64,000 bases of DNA from Rugalucina vietnamica (GCA_964017185.1 OZ024872.1:60071817-60135816), one strand, 5' to 3'. Counted from the first letter of the stretch, positions 45,866 through 58,130 are shown. Notes: generated by a model not told the origin, from the sequence alone. Made by a program: numbers and translations.

Positions 45866-47404
45866 TTAGCTCACCTGAGCCGAAGGCTCAAAAGGTGAGC
45901 TTATAGGATGGCCATGATCCGGCGTCCGTCCGTCCATCGTCTGGCGTCGTCGTCCACAATTTCAAAGATCTTCTTCTCTGAAACTGCTTGGCCAATCAAA
46001 GTGAAATTTTATGTGGAGCATCCATGGGTAGGGGGAACTGAAGTTTGATCGCGATATCTTGGTCACATGACCAAGATGGCCGCCACGCCCATATATGGTA
46101 AAAACACTTCAAAAATCTTCTTCTCCAGAACCGGTGAGCCGATTTCCATGAAACTTGGTATGTAGCATCGGGGACTTCAGCCAATCATAGTTTGATAAAA
46201 TGATGACCCTTGGATGACCTTGACCTATTTTACGGCAAGGTCAGATTTGGAAACATAGGCTTTTACATGGGAAAAAGTGAAAACTATGGATTTTTAGCTT
46301 ACCTGAGCCATAGGGAGGCATCGGGCGTCCGTCCGTCGTTGTCCGTCGTCGTCATCATTTTCAAACGACTTCTCCTCTGAAGCTGCCAGGCCGAATCTTT
46401 TCATATTTCACATATTGCATCTACAGGAGGGGGGAACGAATATTTGTGTTTTTTATTACGATCAGATAAGAACTCCGGTTGCTATGGCAACTTGAAGTTT
46501 CTATTGACTTGTATGGAGAAAAGTGGAAATTGGCATTTTCCATTGTCAGGCTGGGGATATTTGAATTTTGTTTTTACATAAATGTTTATTGAGAAGTCCT
46601 TCACGTTTAAGGCAACTTTTGTAAAAATCACTTTATTCGTTTGGTTTCTATAGCAACATAATGGGTAAATTTTCGAAAAAAAATGTTCAAAAATCTTCTT
46701 CTCAGAAACCGTATGAGGGATGAAGCTGAACCGGGTGGGTGCGCATGCGCACGTTCGTGACGCTTCCTGTTTTCAGGAACCTATTTTGGCTTTTTTCTCA
46801 GCATTTGGGCTGAGTCATTGGACTATTTATTATTTATCCTTCTTTTCAATGTTAACCCTCTCCAACTTTAGTATCTGTCCCAATTTTTTGTTGTTTATTT
46901 AGAAGTTTCTAATTTTTATTGTCCCGGATAAATTACACCGGATAATTTAGGCCCATTCACCGGTTTCAACACTTCCGGAAGGATTGAACCTGAACACAAA
47001 CATTGAAAAAACCAAATAAATGTAGGTAACCTCCCAAATTAGGATTGTACTCATTGTTGATTTAGTAAGATAGGAGAATTTCCCAGTAATCTACACCAGT
47101 CAATTGCCCCTCATATCGCAAGAGGTCACAAATAGCAAGAAGATGAAGCACTTCTTATTTGACATGCTATTTTCTGTTGCTGGCTTGCTGTTGGCCATCA
47201 GATTGACACATTTTTGGAATACACAGGACAATGACATTGGGAGACTTCCAGTTAACTTGTTTCCAGTTTACTCCAGCATACACGGAACAGCAATTGACCA
47301 ACAACTTATGGCTCACGTACCACACTTTTGCAGTGTTTCTATTCTAAGGGCTAGTCTCAGGTTTAAAGATCACCGCTCTGGTAAGCTCATTCATTTATAC
47401 ATTT

Positions 47405-48943
47405 TTAGCTCACCTGAGCCGTCAGGCTCACAAGGTGAGCTTATAGTATACCCATGCTCCGTCGTCCGTCCGTCGTCCGTCGTCCGTCCGTCGTCCGTCC
47501 GTCGTCCGTCGTCCACCATTTTCAAAGATCTTCTCCTCTGAAACCGCTTGGCCAATCAAAGCCAAATTTTACATGAAGCATCTATGGGAAGGGGGAACCA
47601 ATGTGTATATAAATAATCCAGGTCACATGACCAAGATGGCCGCCATGCCCATATATGGTAAAAACCCTTCAAAAATCTTCTTCTCCGGAACCACTGGACC
47701 GATTTCAACCAAACTTGGCATGAAGCATTAATGGCTCAAGCACTACAATGTGTATATAAATCATGACCCTATGATGACCTTGACCTATTTTACGGCAAGG
47801 TCAACATAGGTCGCGAATGCATTTGAATGGGAAAAATTGTTAAATTGTCATTTAAAGGAAAAATCTTGCAGAAAATGAGCAGTAGGACTGAATATTAATG
47901 ATTCTGAAAAAAATTGGGCACCAGGGGCTCATCCGCCCCCACCCCGGGGCAATATACATGTATATCTCCATAATATTCAAACATCTTCTCCTCTGAAACC
48001 GCTTGGCCAATCAAAGCGAAATTTTATGTGAAGCATCAATAGGAAGGGGTAACAAATATGTATATAAAAAATCCAGGTCACATGACCAAGATGGCCGCCA
48101 TGCCCATATATGGTAAAAACCATTCAAAAATCTTCTTCTCCAGAACCGGTTGACCGATTTCAACGAAACTTGGCACGAAGCATCGATGGCTCAAGCACTA
48201 CAATGTGTATATAAATCATGACCCTGTGATGACCTTGACCTATTTTACGGGAAGGTCAACATAGGTCACCAATGCATTTGAATGGGGAAAACTTTTAAAA
48301 TGTCATTTAAAGTGAAAGTCTTGCAGGAAATGGGCAGTAGGACTGGATATTAATGATTCTGAAAAAAATTGGACCCCAGGGGCTCATGTGCCCCCACCCC
48401 GGGGCAATATACATGTATATTTCCATAATATTCAAACGTCTTCTCCTCTGAAACCGCTTGGCCAAACAAAGCCAAATTTTAAGTGAAGCATCTATAGAAT
48501 GGGGGAATCAATGTGTATATAAATAATCTAGGTCACATGACCAAGATGGCCGCCATGCCCATATATGGTAAAAACCCATCAAAAATCATCTTCTCTGAAA
48601 CCAATAGACTGATTTCAAGGAAACTTGGCGTGAGGCATCGATGGCTAAAGTACTCCAATGTATATATAAATCATGACCCTGTGATGACCTTGACCAAGTT
48701 TATGGCAAGGTCAACATGGGTTGCCTGTGCATCTGAATTGGGAAAACTGTTAAAATGTCATTTGAAGGAAAAAGCCAACAGGAAATTGGCAAATGGACAG
48801 AATATTGAAGATTCTGAAAAAAGAAAATGGCCCAAGGGCTTATCTGCCCCTGCACTGGAGTTAAATACCATAATATTCAAACATGTTTATTGGTATATGC
48901 AGCTGATCTCAGGTGAGCGTTTACAGGACCATTGGTCCTCTGG
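47405..48943 (+). mobile_element. F1 copy M, inserted in the CR1 ORF
   Basis: Head TTAGCTCACCTGAGCC at 47405, long CGTCCGTCGTCC microsatellite (47460-47513), three units, tail CTCAGGTGAGCG, GGACCATTGGTCC, CTCTGG at 48943. Removing it joins ATT/T to TT/ACT and restores a hydrophobic run leading into the 2A motif. Confidence 0.85.
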
Positions 48944-48969
48944 TTACTCTTCTGATAAGTAACTCCTGG

Positions 48970-48993
48970 GACACCGAAACAAATCCTGGTCCA
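48970..48993 (+). other. 2A-like ribosome-skipping motif
   Basis: It encodes DTETNPGP, matching the D-x-E-x-N-P-G-P consensus, preceded by a hydrophobic run (LLISNSW). In known 2A peptides the nascent chain separates between G and the last P. 2A sequences at the N-terminus of CR1/RTE-type retrotransposon ORFs are described in sea urchins and molluscs. The residue before D is W rather than the usual G, which might lower activity. Confidence 0.85.
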
Positions 48994-51900
48994 GAATCCC
49001 TTATTGACAACTCTCACTTTCCGTGTGGACTGTGTGATGTCAGTGTTGGATGGGATGACCGCGGGATTTGTTGCGACTCATGCAACATCTGGTACCATAT
49101 AGACTGTCAAGGCATGACTTCAACTATGTATGGGATTTACAATAAATCACTTAGCAAAAGTATAGCATGGGAATGCATACGTTGTGGAATGCCAAACTTT
49201 TCCACTTCGTTGTTTGACACTACAGCTTCTCTTGAGATATCCAACAGATTTGAGTCCCTTTCGTCCCTGTCCGAGCCTGACAGTCCGATACCAGACAATA
49301 TTGGCCCCCCCAATGCAGCTTCTTCAACTATTGTGCAAACAAAAGAAGCAAAACCCAGGACCAAAAGGGCGGTCCTGAACCATCCCTTGAGAATTTTGAT
49401 CATGAATTGTCAGTCAATTAAAAATAAAAAGGCTGAAATTCACACTGTCATAGAATCGGCTAAACCTGACATCATATTGGGGAATGAGTCATGGTTAACC
49501 CCAGACATTAAAAACTCAGAGATTTTTCCAGATTCCTTTGATGCTATCCGGAAAGACAGAGCTAGTGATGCGCATGGTGGTGTCTTCATTGCTTTTAGGC
49601 GTGATCTTCTCTGTACTGAAGCTCCGGAATTGGACACCAAGTGCGAAATAATTTGGTGTAAGTTGAACATTATTGGATGTAGGACTTTGTACCTTGGATC
49701 ATTCTATCGTCCCCCTAGGTTCCCAACTCAGGAGCTTGAACTGAAATATCTTGAGGATTTTAATACTTCACTTTCTCGGATTATGTCAAATAAAAATGCC
49801 CATGTTCTTGTAGGCGGTGACTTCAATTGTGGTGATATTGAGTGGAGCACAATGCAGGTACCCGAGGGGGTCAAAAAGAGGCCAGTTCAGACTAAACTTG
49901 TGGACATAATACAGGATCACTGCCTCTCCCAAATGGTAAATATACACACCCGAGAAGACAAGACCCTTGATTTACTCTTCACTAACTCGCCATCCCCAAT
50001 TAACCGTGTTAAAGGGATGCCCCCGATTGGCAAAGCAGATCATGACATTGTCTATATTGAATATGACATAAAGGCTAAACGGATTCAGCAGGCCCCGCGT
50101 AAGATTTTCCTATATAAACGAGCGGATATGGACGGTCTCCATGACCATCTAGCGCGCTATAGGGATTCGTTCCTTTCAACTGACCATAGTCAGGTGTCAG
50201 TCAATGACATGTGGGTCAGTTTTAAGTCGGAGGTTCTCTCGGCTATTGAAAGGTTTATTCCATCAAAAATGACCAAGACAAAATATAGCTTACCATGAAT
50301 CGATAGCTCGATCAAACGCTTGATAAGGAAACGTGATAAACTTTACTTTCGTGCTCGCAAGTCAAGCAGCCCTGACATTAAGAACCATTACAAACGGTTC
50401 AGAGCACATGTTCAAAAGAGCATTAGAGATGCATATTGGAAGCATATTACCAATATCTTCTCCTTTGAAAATGATAACCCTGATCCTGATTGTCCCCGAA
50501 AAAATGATAAGGCAAAAAAGTTTTGGTCATTTGTCAAGTCCCTTAAGAAAAACGCGTCTGGGATCAATACTCTTAGAGAAAATGGTATCTTGAAGACTGA
50601 CACTTTGGATAAGGCTAATATTTGTAATAGGCAGTTTCAGTCAGCCTTCACTCGCGAATCAGATGATGAAATCCCCTCCAAAGGCACAAGTCCTTTCACC
50701 GCTATGGGTGAAATTACAGTTGACCCCAATGGGGTCATTAAACTGTTGAATAATTTGAATATACATAAGGCGCCTGGGCCAGATGGCCTGAGTGCTAGGG
50801 TGTTGAAGGAATGTAGTTCTGAAATTGCTCCTGTACTGACCTATATCTTCAATGAGTCGCTTGCTCAGGGTGCTGTACCAGACGATTGGCGACAGGCAAA
50901 TGTAGCCCCGGTATTTAAGAAAGGTGAGAAATACGATGCAGCTAATTATCGACCGGTGTCGCTTACTTGTATCTGTTGCAAAACTCTAGAGCATATAATA
51001 GTCAGCAACATAAACAAACACTTGGCTCTTGAAAACATTCTTGCTGACTGTCAGCATGGGTTCCGAAGTCAAAGGTCTTGCGAAACCCAGTTAGTTCAGT
51101 TTTATCATGATTTGGTTAGTAATCTGGACCGAGCAGTGGGTCGTGGCCACAGGCAGACGGATGTGATTGTCATGGATTTCGCTAAGGCCTTTGACAAGGT
51201 CCCACATAAAAGGTTATTATACAAACTTGACTTCTACGGGATTAGAGGATCTACACATAAGTGGATCGACTCGTGGCTCTCTGAGCGCTCTCAAAAAGTG
51301 GTATTAGATGGCCGTGCCTCAGATCCAGTCCCGGTTCTTTCTGGTGTCCCACAAGGATCGGTCTTAGGACCGGTCCTATTTCTTATTTTCATTAATGATC
51401 TTCCTGACAACATCAGGTCATCTGTTCGGCTATTTGCTGATGATTGTGTTTTATACAGAAATGTCAAGTCACCATTGGATTGTCAAATTTTACAAGATGA
51501 CCTGAATAGCTTGGCCAAATGGGAAATGGATTGGCAAATGAAATTCAATGTTAGCAAATGTCATTCAATGAGGGTGACGCGGCTACATCCAAGCAGGCAT
51601 ATAGATTTCAATTACACACTGCATCAGCAAACATTAGAACAGGTTCAGTCCGCTAAATACCTCGGTTTAACTATCACAGATGATCTTGATTGGGGTCAAC
51701 ACATTTCTGAAATTACATGCAAGGCAACTAAGACTTTGGGTTTTCTTCGGCGCAATTTGGCACTGGCACCTAGGCATACTAAGGAAGTTGCATACAAAAC
51801 ATTGGTTCGGCCTCAACTTGAGTATGCAGCTCCTATTTGGCATCCCTATCATGAAACTCAGATTGAGATGGTGGAGAAGGTGCAGAGGACTGCTGCCCGG

Positions 51901-52247
51901 TGGACCTGCAGGCGATGGAGGAACACCAGTAGCGTCGGTGAAATGCTAGACGAACTTGAGTGGCCATCCCTGGAGTCTCGCAGGGAGCGGTCCTCCTTAA
52001 CCTTCTTCTACAAGATACACTCCGGTACAGTGTCTCTTGATAAAGACAAATACCTGACCCCGGCACCCAATCTAAGGCATACTCGGGCATCACATGAATC
52101 ACAATACACAAGACCATTTGCCTATAGTGATGCCCTGAAAAATTCCTTTTTCCCCAGAACTATTCCGGTTTGGAATAGTCTCCCTTCTTCAGTGGTCCTA
52201 TCTAAGACCATTGAGGAATTTAAGGCTTCTATTTAAATCATTAGCCC

Positions 52248-52273
52248 AGAGGCATGCGTTTTAGTATGCCTCT
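52248..52273 (+). other. CR1 3' UTR stem-loop
   Basis: AGAGGCATGC and GTATGCCTCT pair across a TTTTA loop 12 bases after the stop codon. A 3' stem-loop is a known recognition feature for reverse transcriptases of several LINE groups. Confidence 0.6.
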
Positions 52274-54536
52274 CATCTATATCTTGTAAATAGTTTTAAT
52301 GGTCCACCCCAAATGTTTTATTTTCCCTTGACTAAATTCTAAATTTAGCCACCCACCCCACACCTGAGGTGATGATCAGAAATTGATCGACTCAGTATCA
52401 GAAGATAGAAATTTAGCATACATGCTTATGACATTAGCCAGTACAAAGTTTGTGTTTTTTATTGTCTTTGTTCAACAACTTTGGTTGCTATGGTAACTTT
52501 CCATTGACTTGTAAGGCAAAAATTGGAAATTTGCAATTTCTGCTGTTTCATTTTTGTTTTTACATAAATGTTTATTGAGTAGTCCTCCCCGTTTTAGGCA
52601 ACTTTTGTCAAAATCACTTTATTCGTTTGGTTGCTATAGCAGCATAAAGGGTAAATTTTCAAAAAATATTCAAAAATTTTCTTTTCAGAAGCTGTAAGTC
52701 GGATGAAGCTGAAACTTTGCATACATGCTTATGATATTAGCCTCTACAAAGTTTGTGTTTTTTTATTGTCTTTGTCCCACTACTTTGGTTGCTATGGCAA
52801 CTTAAAGTTTCCATTGACTTATAAGACGAAAAGTTTTTGGTTAAAGTTTCTAAAGTGTGTATATCTCGGCAACCACTTATCAGAAATCATTCATATTTGG
52901 ATAAAAGTTACCCATGAGGGTTGGGATTCAGCGCATGACTTTGGACCCCTGGGGCCATGCCCCGGGGTGGGGCTAGAGGTCAAGATCTAGGACACCTTTG
53001 ACATTTTTTATGTTGACTTTTGCAAATATCTACAAACGCAGTGTTTCTGCATTACTCAGGTGAGCTACATGGCCGATAGGCCTCTGGTTTGAAAACTATT
53101 GCAGCCTGAGGCCTGAAAAGTGGTAGATGCAAACACCTAATGGAGTAAATGAAGGTATGTGATTAATTTAGGTCAAGGTCATATCTCTTGACCTTGGCCA
53201 GTCTGTCGTCCATACACACTTTTCAAAGATCTTCTCTGAAACTGCTTGGCCAATCAAAGTGAAATTTTATGTGGAGCATCCATGGGTAGGGGAGACTAAA
53301 GTTTGATCATGAAATCCAGGTCACATGACCAAGATGGCCGCCACTCCCATATATGGTAAAAACCACTCAAAAATCTTCTCCAGAACCGGCAGGCCGATTT
53401 TCATGAAACTAGGCATGTAGCATTTGGGACTCCAGCCCATCATAGTTTTATCAAATGATGACCCTAGGATGACCTTGACCTATTTTACGGCAATTTCAAT
53501 TTTGGAAACATAGGTTTTTACATGGGAAAAGTGAAAACTATGGATTTTTTTGAAAACTGTTGCAGCCTAAGACCTGAAAAGTGGTACAGTACAGTTGTCG
53601 CGATGCTTTGAGCAATCGCGCAACATGCAAAAATTTTTAATCCCTTCTAAAAACATTTTGTGAGTGACTTGCGCGTCACTGGCGAGTCACTCGCGTGACT
53701 CGCGAGTGACGCGCAAGTTTTACGTAATACAGTTTGCGAGTGACGCGCAAAGTTCTTTGGTTCGTCACGCATCGCGCATGGATCTTTGCGCGATGCTCGA
53801 CGTGATTCATCGCACTATAACATTCAAGTATATGTTCTTATAGAAAGTATTTGTAAATTACTACTTTTTCGCCTAGTTTCAACGCTTTTTTATAAATGAC
53901 GCTCAATTTAACTACAATTACATGTACGTTTGTACCGCCCATAGGGTGTAACGTTTGGCTATTAATCAATTGTTTTGTCCTTTATGTTTGGGACTATTTC
54001 GGACAGTCCTTTATGTTTGGGGCTATTTCGGACATAAAAAACAACAAATAAAACAATTAACTTGTTCACTGTGAATTACATGCTAGCCAATTAGCCAGGC
54101 TACTGTATGACAGTGAGTTGGTGTTAGTCAATCATCAAAATTGTTTGAAGCATAACAAGTCATTTTTATCAAATGAAAAAAAATGATTGAGGCTCATCTT
54201 GCTTATCTTATTTTTACCATCATGTAAAATAAACCACAGCCCACCGCGTAAAATTGCATGCGCGCAAAACGTTTAGACTAGTATTCGCATATGAACTTGC
54301 TGGAGTTGTATTTATATTTTCTATAATTTTTGTTTTTCCTGTAACTGAAATTGTTAATCGGGACGTTAAACCACAAATCAAAATAACCCAGCTTAATGTT
54401 GTAAAGTTGGTTTTACAGCTGCATATAAATGTACAAACACGACATACTGTACATGTTTGTGATTCAATGGTGTTTAGAGATTCACCACGAGGACCGAACA
54501 ACTACAATGTAACTAATTGATGCACGTTTTTATCGT

Positions 54537-54818
54537 CATTACGAAAACATGCCCATGTAATATACTGACTTTTCCAAAGTTGTAAAAATTGAAAATTTTC
54601 TGCAGATTTTGTTTACTTTTCTTATTTTTGCTCAAAACATAGAATGTGGGTACACGTAAGAACCGCCTCAAAGAGGCGAGGCGGTTCTAACGAATGCCCA
54701 TAATCTATGTTTTGGAGCAAAAATAAGAAAATTAGGTATACCCCTGTATACCCCAGTTTTGCTATCAGAAAAGTGGGGTTCAAGTGAGTATACATTACAC
54801 TGAAATGTTTTCGTGATG
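54537..54818. mobile_element. Hairpin MITE family P, copy 3
   Basis: Ends CATTACGAAAACATG and the inverse of CATCACGAAAACATT; centre GAACCGCCTCAAAGAGGCGAGGCGGTTC with ATTTTTGCTCAAAACATAG arms. Confidence 0.8.
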
Positions 54819-55136
54819 TTTAGTTAAGTTCGGGTTACTGAGGGGCTGCCTATTGGGAAGTAGCTGCTCACTCGGCTTTCGATATGTTCTCTAAGTATAA
54901 ATACCTAATTGTCATTTTGTTTTTCCCACCTCCTTGGAGTAAGAATTTCTTTCTGATTGCGCCTTTTCCTGATCATTGCCTACTTGTATCTGTTTTATTA
55001 CCAAGACTGAGAAAAAGATTTATTAGTTTAATAGAAAAATCATCTCCATACGTGTATTTGGGATAGCTAAGGTATGTGACCGGGCTCACCGCAGACCTTC
55101 TGTTTACACTATTTTCTTCTCATTATTATAGCCCCG

Positions 55137-56607
55137 ATTTGAAAAAGTGGGGGCTATACTGGATTCACCCTGTCCTTCCGTAGTTCCGTTATTCTGTTAT
55201 TCCGTTATTCCGTCCTTCTGTCATTCCATTACCACACATAACTTGAGAACCAGTTGTTAGACTTTAACCATATTTGGCATATGCATCAATATTGACAATA
55301 TCTACTAATGTATAAATGCATGTCAGTTTCCCCAAATTTGCAGAAGAGTTACTGCCCTTGGGTGGCCCTTCATTGTTGCCTAAATTTTGTTTCCGCTCAG
55401 TATCTTGAGAACAAATGGACAGAATCTGACCAAATTTTGTATGCACATCAACATTGACAAGATCTAGCTTGGGATTGTTGCCTGTCATTTTTTGCAAAAT
55501 TTTGACGGAGTTACGGCCCTTGATTGATGTCAAAATTTCGTTTCCGCTCAATATCTCGAGAACCAATTGACAGAATCTGACCAAATTTTGTATGCACATC
55601 AGCATTGACAAGATCTAGCTTGGGATTGTTGCATGTCATTTTGTGCAAAATTTTGATGGAGTTACGGCCCTTGATTGATGTCAAAATTTCATTTCCACTC
55701 AATATCTTGAGAACAAATTGATAGAATCTGATCAAATTTTGTATGCACATCATCATCGACAAGATCTAGCTTGGGATTGTTGCCCGTCTTTTTTCGCAAA
55801 ATTTTATAGGAGTTAAAGCCCTTGATTGACATCAGAATTTTGTTCCGCTCAATATCTTGACAACAAATTTACAGAATCTGACCAAATTTTGTATGCACAT
55901 CATTATTGACAAGATCTAGCTTTGGATTGTTGCCTGTCATTTTTCGCAAAATTTTTACAGAGTTACGGCACTTGATTGAAGTGATAATTTTGTTTTCTCT
56001 CAATATCTTGAGAACCAATTGACAAAATCTGACTAAATTATGCACATCATCATTGACAAGATCTTGCTTTGGATTATTGCCCGTCATTTTTTGCAAAATT
56101 TTGTCGGAGTTACAGCCCTTGATTGACATCAGAATTTCGTTTCCGCTCAATATCTCTAGAATGAATGGACAGAATCAGACCAAATTTCGTATGCACATCA
56201 ACATGGACAAGATCTAGCTTGGGTTTGTTGCCCATTATTTTTCGCAAAATTTTGACTAGAGTTACGACCCTTGATTGACATCAGAATTTCATTTTTGTTC
56301 AATATCTTGAGAACGAAATGACAGAATCTTACCAAATTTTTATGCATATCAACAGTGACAAGATCTAGCTTGTGACTGTTGCACATCATTTTTCACAAAA
56401 TTTTGACAGAGTTACGGCCCTTGATTGACGTGAGAATTTTGTTTCCGGTCAATATCTTGAGAACAAATGGACAGAATCTTGCCAATCTTTTTATGTGCAT
56501 CAACATTGACAAGATCTAGCTTGGGATTGTTACCTGTCATTGTTTTTTTCTCACCCTGGAAAAAAGCCCATAAGCGGGGCTATAGTCAGATCCTCTGACA
56601 ATTCTAG
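55137..56607 (+). mobile_element. F4, Helentron-like non-autonomous element
   Basis: Head hairpin TATAGCCCC...GGGGCTATA (55137-55168), then TTCCGTTATTCTG-type repeats. About eight to nine units of about 151 bp follow, each with GACAAGATCTAGCTTGGGAT and AATATCTTGAGAAC. The tail has CGGGGCTATA (inverse of the head), hairpin GTCAGA-TCC-TCTGAC (56585-56599) and AATTCTAG, then T. Confidence 0.8.
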
Positions 56608-57820
56608 TTTAGATAGAAAATATACAGTGTATCAATTTTCCTTCGGGTCAGACGAATATTCTACATGTACATGTATCTCTAGCCTAGTCGCTTTGTACTA
56701 CCTTTGTTCGAAGCATATCTATATGTATTAAGTATGAATACTTGGAGGGACCAGGCAGTAATCGATGCAATCAAATTTGACATACATGTTGACTGACATC
56801 AGGCGGGCATGAAAATTCAACATGAAACTTTTTTTTACAACACACCTTACGAGCAAGATTGTTTAAATTGTATAAATCGCGCATATCTGATTCACGTCGT
56901 GCGTTTGACAAATGGTTTTGCGCGTTTGCGAGATGATCGCGCAAGATTGCGTGAAGTTTGCGAGTGACTCACGAGTCACTCGCGAGTACTCGCAAGTAAA
57001 GATAATCCCCTACGCGCAACCACGCGCAACGCGCAAATGCGCGTACGCTCAAAGCATCGTGACAACTGTACTGTAGATGCAAACAACTAATGGAGTAAAT
57101 GAAGATATTTAATTAATTTAGGTCAAGGTCATCTTTTGACCTTGGCCAGTCTGTCGTCCATACACACTTTTCAAAGATCTTCTTCTCTGAAACTGCTTGG
57201 CCAATCAAAGTGAAATTTTATGTGGAGCGTCCATGGGTAGGGGGAACGAGAATTTGATTCGGGTCACATGACCAAGATGGCTGCCATGCCCAACTATGGT
57301 AAAAACACTCAAAAATCTTCTTCTCCAGAACCTGGCTGGCCGATTTACGCGAAACTTGGTATGTAGCATTTGGGACTCCAGCCCATCATAGTTTGTTGAA
57401 ATGATGACCTTAGGATGACCTTGACATATATTGCGGCAAGGTCAATTTTGGAAACATAGGCTTTTACATGGGAAAAGGCGAAAACAATGGATATTTTGGA
57501 AACTGTTGCAGCCTGAGACCTGAAAGTTGCTAGATGCAGACAACTAATGGAGTCAATGAAGGTAAGTAATTAATGAAGGCCAAGGTCATTTCTTGACCTT
57601 GACCCAAGGTCATTTAAATATCAAAATTAAAATTATTATTTTCTCAGAAATCACTGGGTTTGGAAACTATTGCAGCCTGAGACCTGAAACTTTGCAGATG
57701 CAGACAACTTATGAAGCCAATAAAGGTGTGTGAGTATTCAAGGTCAAGGTCATTTCATAATGACCTTATACTCCAAGATCAGGCTTCAGGTGAGCGTTCT
57801 CAGGACCAATGGTCCTCTGG

Positions 57821-58130
57821 TTATGTTCTTCTAAAGGTAAATGTTTGTTCTCTATGATAGGAAAGTGCAGTGAACGCCCAGAAATGAAGACAAAGAGGAA
57901 TACCTCCCGAACAGAAAAAAACACACATCATTATGCTCGTTAGCAGAAGTAAAATCGCAAAATCTCGCCTTTTAATTCATACCTATCAACCACAGAATAG
58001 GAGATACGAAATATGACAGAGCCTACTCAAAAACTAACATGAGTAGCACGCCAGAATTACTGCTTTACGCTTTACAAGCCCACCAATCCACAAGATATCA
58101 CTTGCCAATGGGCGAAAATGTTCTTGCTTT
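57821..58130. other. Unassigned spacer between K and N
   Basis: No feature that I can support. Confidence 0.4.

Larger units (their letters stand above)
47143..52236 (+). pseudogene. CR1-like ORF: 2A peptide, PHD finger, endonuclease, reverse transcriptase
   Basis: The product would nick target DNA and reverse-transcribe the element RNA. The frame starts at ATG 47143 with a hydrophobic stretch (FSVAGLLLAI), runs to 47404, and continues in the same frame at 48944 after copy M (1539 nt, 513 codons). Domains: 2A-like motif DTETNPGP (48970-48993); C4HC3 PHD finger (49018-49190: CGLC, CCDSC, WYHIDC, ECIRC); endonuclease (49387-50070: MNCQS, GNESW, GGDFN, KADHDIV); RT (KAPGPDG near 50775, FAKAFDKVPH, SGVPQGSVLGP, catalytic FADD 51433-51444) and the CR1/jockey-type C-terminal region (RPQLEYAAPIW). 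One in-frame TGA (50296-50298) lies between endonuclease and RT, where relatives usually have Trp, so a G-to-A change is likely. Without M there would be 1183 sense codons and that single defect. Confidence 0.88.
46735..52410 (+). mobile_element. CR1-like non-LTR retrotransposon, split by F1 copy M
   Basis: It lies inside an L unit: GGATGAAGCTGAA on the left and ATTTAGCATACATGC on the right join to the unbroken phrase seen at 52691-52720. Excluding copy M it is about 4.1 kb, with a 5' leader of about 400 bp, one long ORF, a 3' UTR with a hairpin, and a short CTAAATT repeat near 52335-52349. A target duplication is uncertain (GAAGCTGAA against GAAGATAGAA). Confidence 0.8.
46294..53087 (+). mobile_element. 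F1 copy L, nested in K, carrying the CR1 element
   Basis: Head TTAGCTTACCTGAGCC at 46294; microsatellite CGTCCGTCCGTCG; units of the AACTCCGGTTGCTATGGCAA type. Near the 3' end, about 52830-52990 is an F3-type unit. The tail ACTCAGGTGAGC, GGCCGATAGGCC, TCTGG differs from other F1 tails in its hairpin sequence. Confidence 0.8.
53587..57073. mobile_element. Mariner-type ended 3.5-kb foldback element, nested in K
   Basis: Inverted ends CAGTACAGTTGTCGCGATGC and the inverse of CAGTACAGTTGTCACGATGC continue through TTTGAGC; TA flanks both sides (53585-53586 and 57074-57075). The first and last 250 bp are rich in GCGAGTGACTCGCGAGT and GCGCAA words and pair imperfectly. A 29-bp tandem duplication lies at 53978-54036 (CCTTTATGTTTGGG). 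No transposase is seen. A family P MITE (54537-54818) and F4 (55137-56607) are nested inside; the rest is unassigned. Confidence 0.75.
45866..57820 (+). mobile_element. F1 copy K, outermost element of the deep nest
   Basis: The head is at 45866; one partial unit runs to 46293. The body resumes at 53088 (TTTGAAAACTATTGCAGCC), is split again at 53587-57073, and ends at 57820 with GGCTTCAGGTGAGCG, GGACCAATGGTCC, CTCTGG. T3 at 46291-46293 plus T3 at 53088-53090 restores the T6 of uninterrupted units (for example about 21045-21050). Confidence 0.85.

Noticed and set aside
47405..47541. C-terminal part of an open frame running from 47104 into copy M
   Set aside because: This part is read-through into the F1 head and its CGTCC microsatellite (SSVVRPSS repeats), not retrotransposon coding sequence. 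The first codon at 47104 is TTG, not ATG.
48913..48945. Start of the CR1 ORF at 48913
   Set aside because: The codon there is GTG inside the tail of F1 copy M, so it is not the retrotransposon's own start. The natural frame continues upstream of copy M to ATG 47143.
55137..56607. Open frames of about 60-115 codons in F4 units
   Set aside because: Periodic translations of the 151-bp repeat; not conserved as protein between units.
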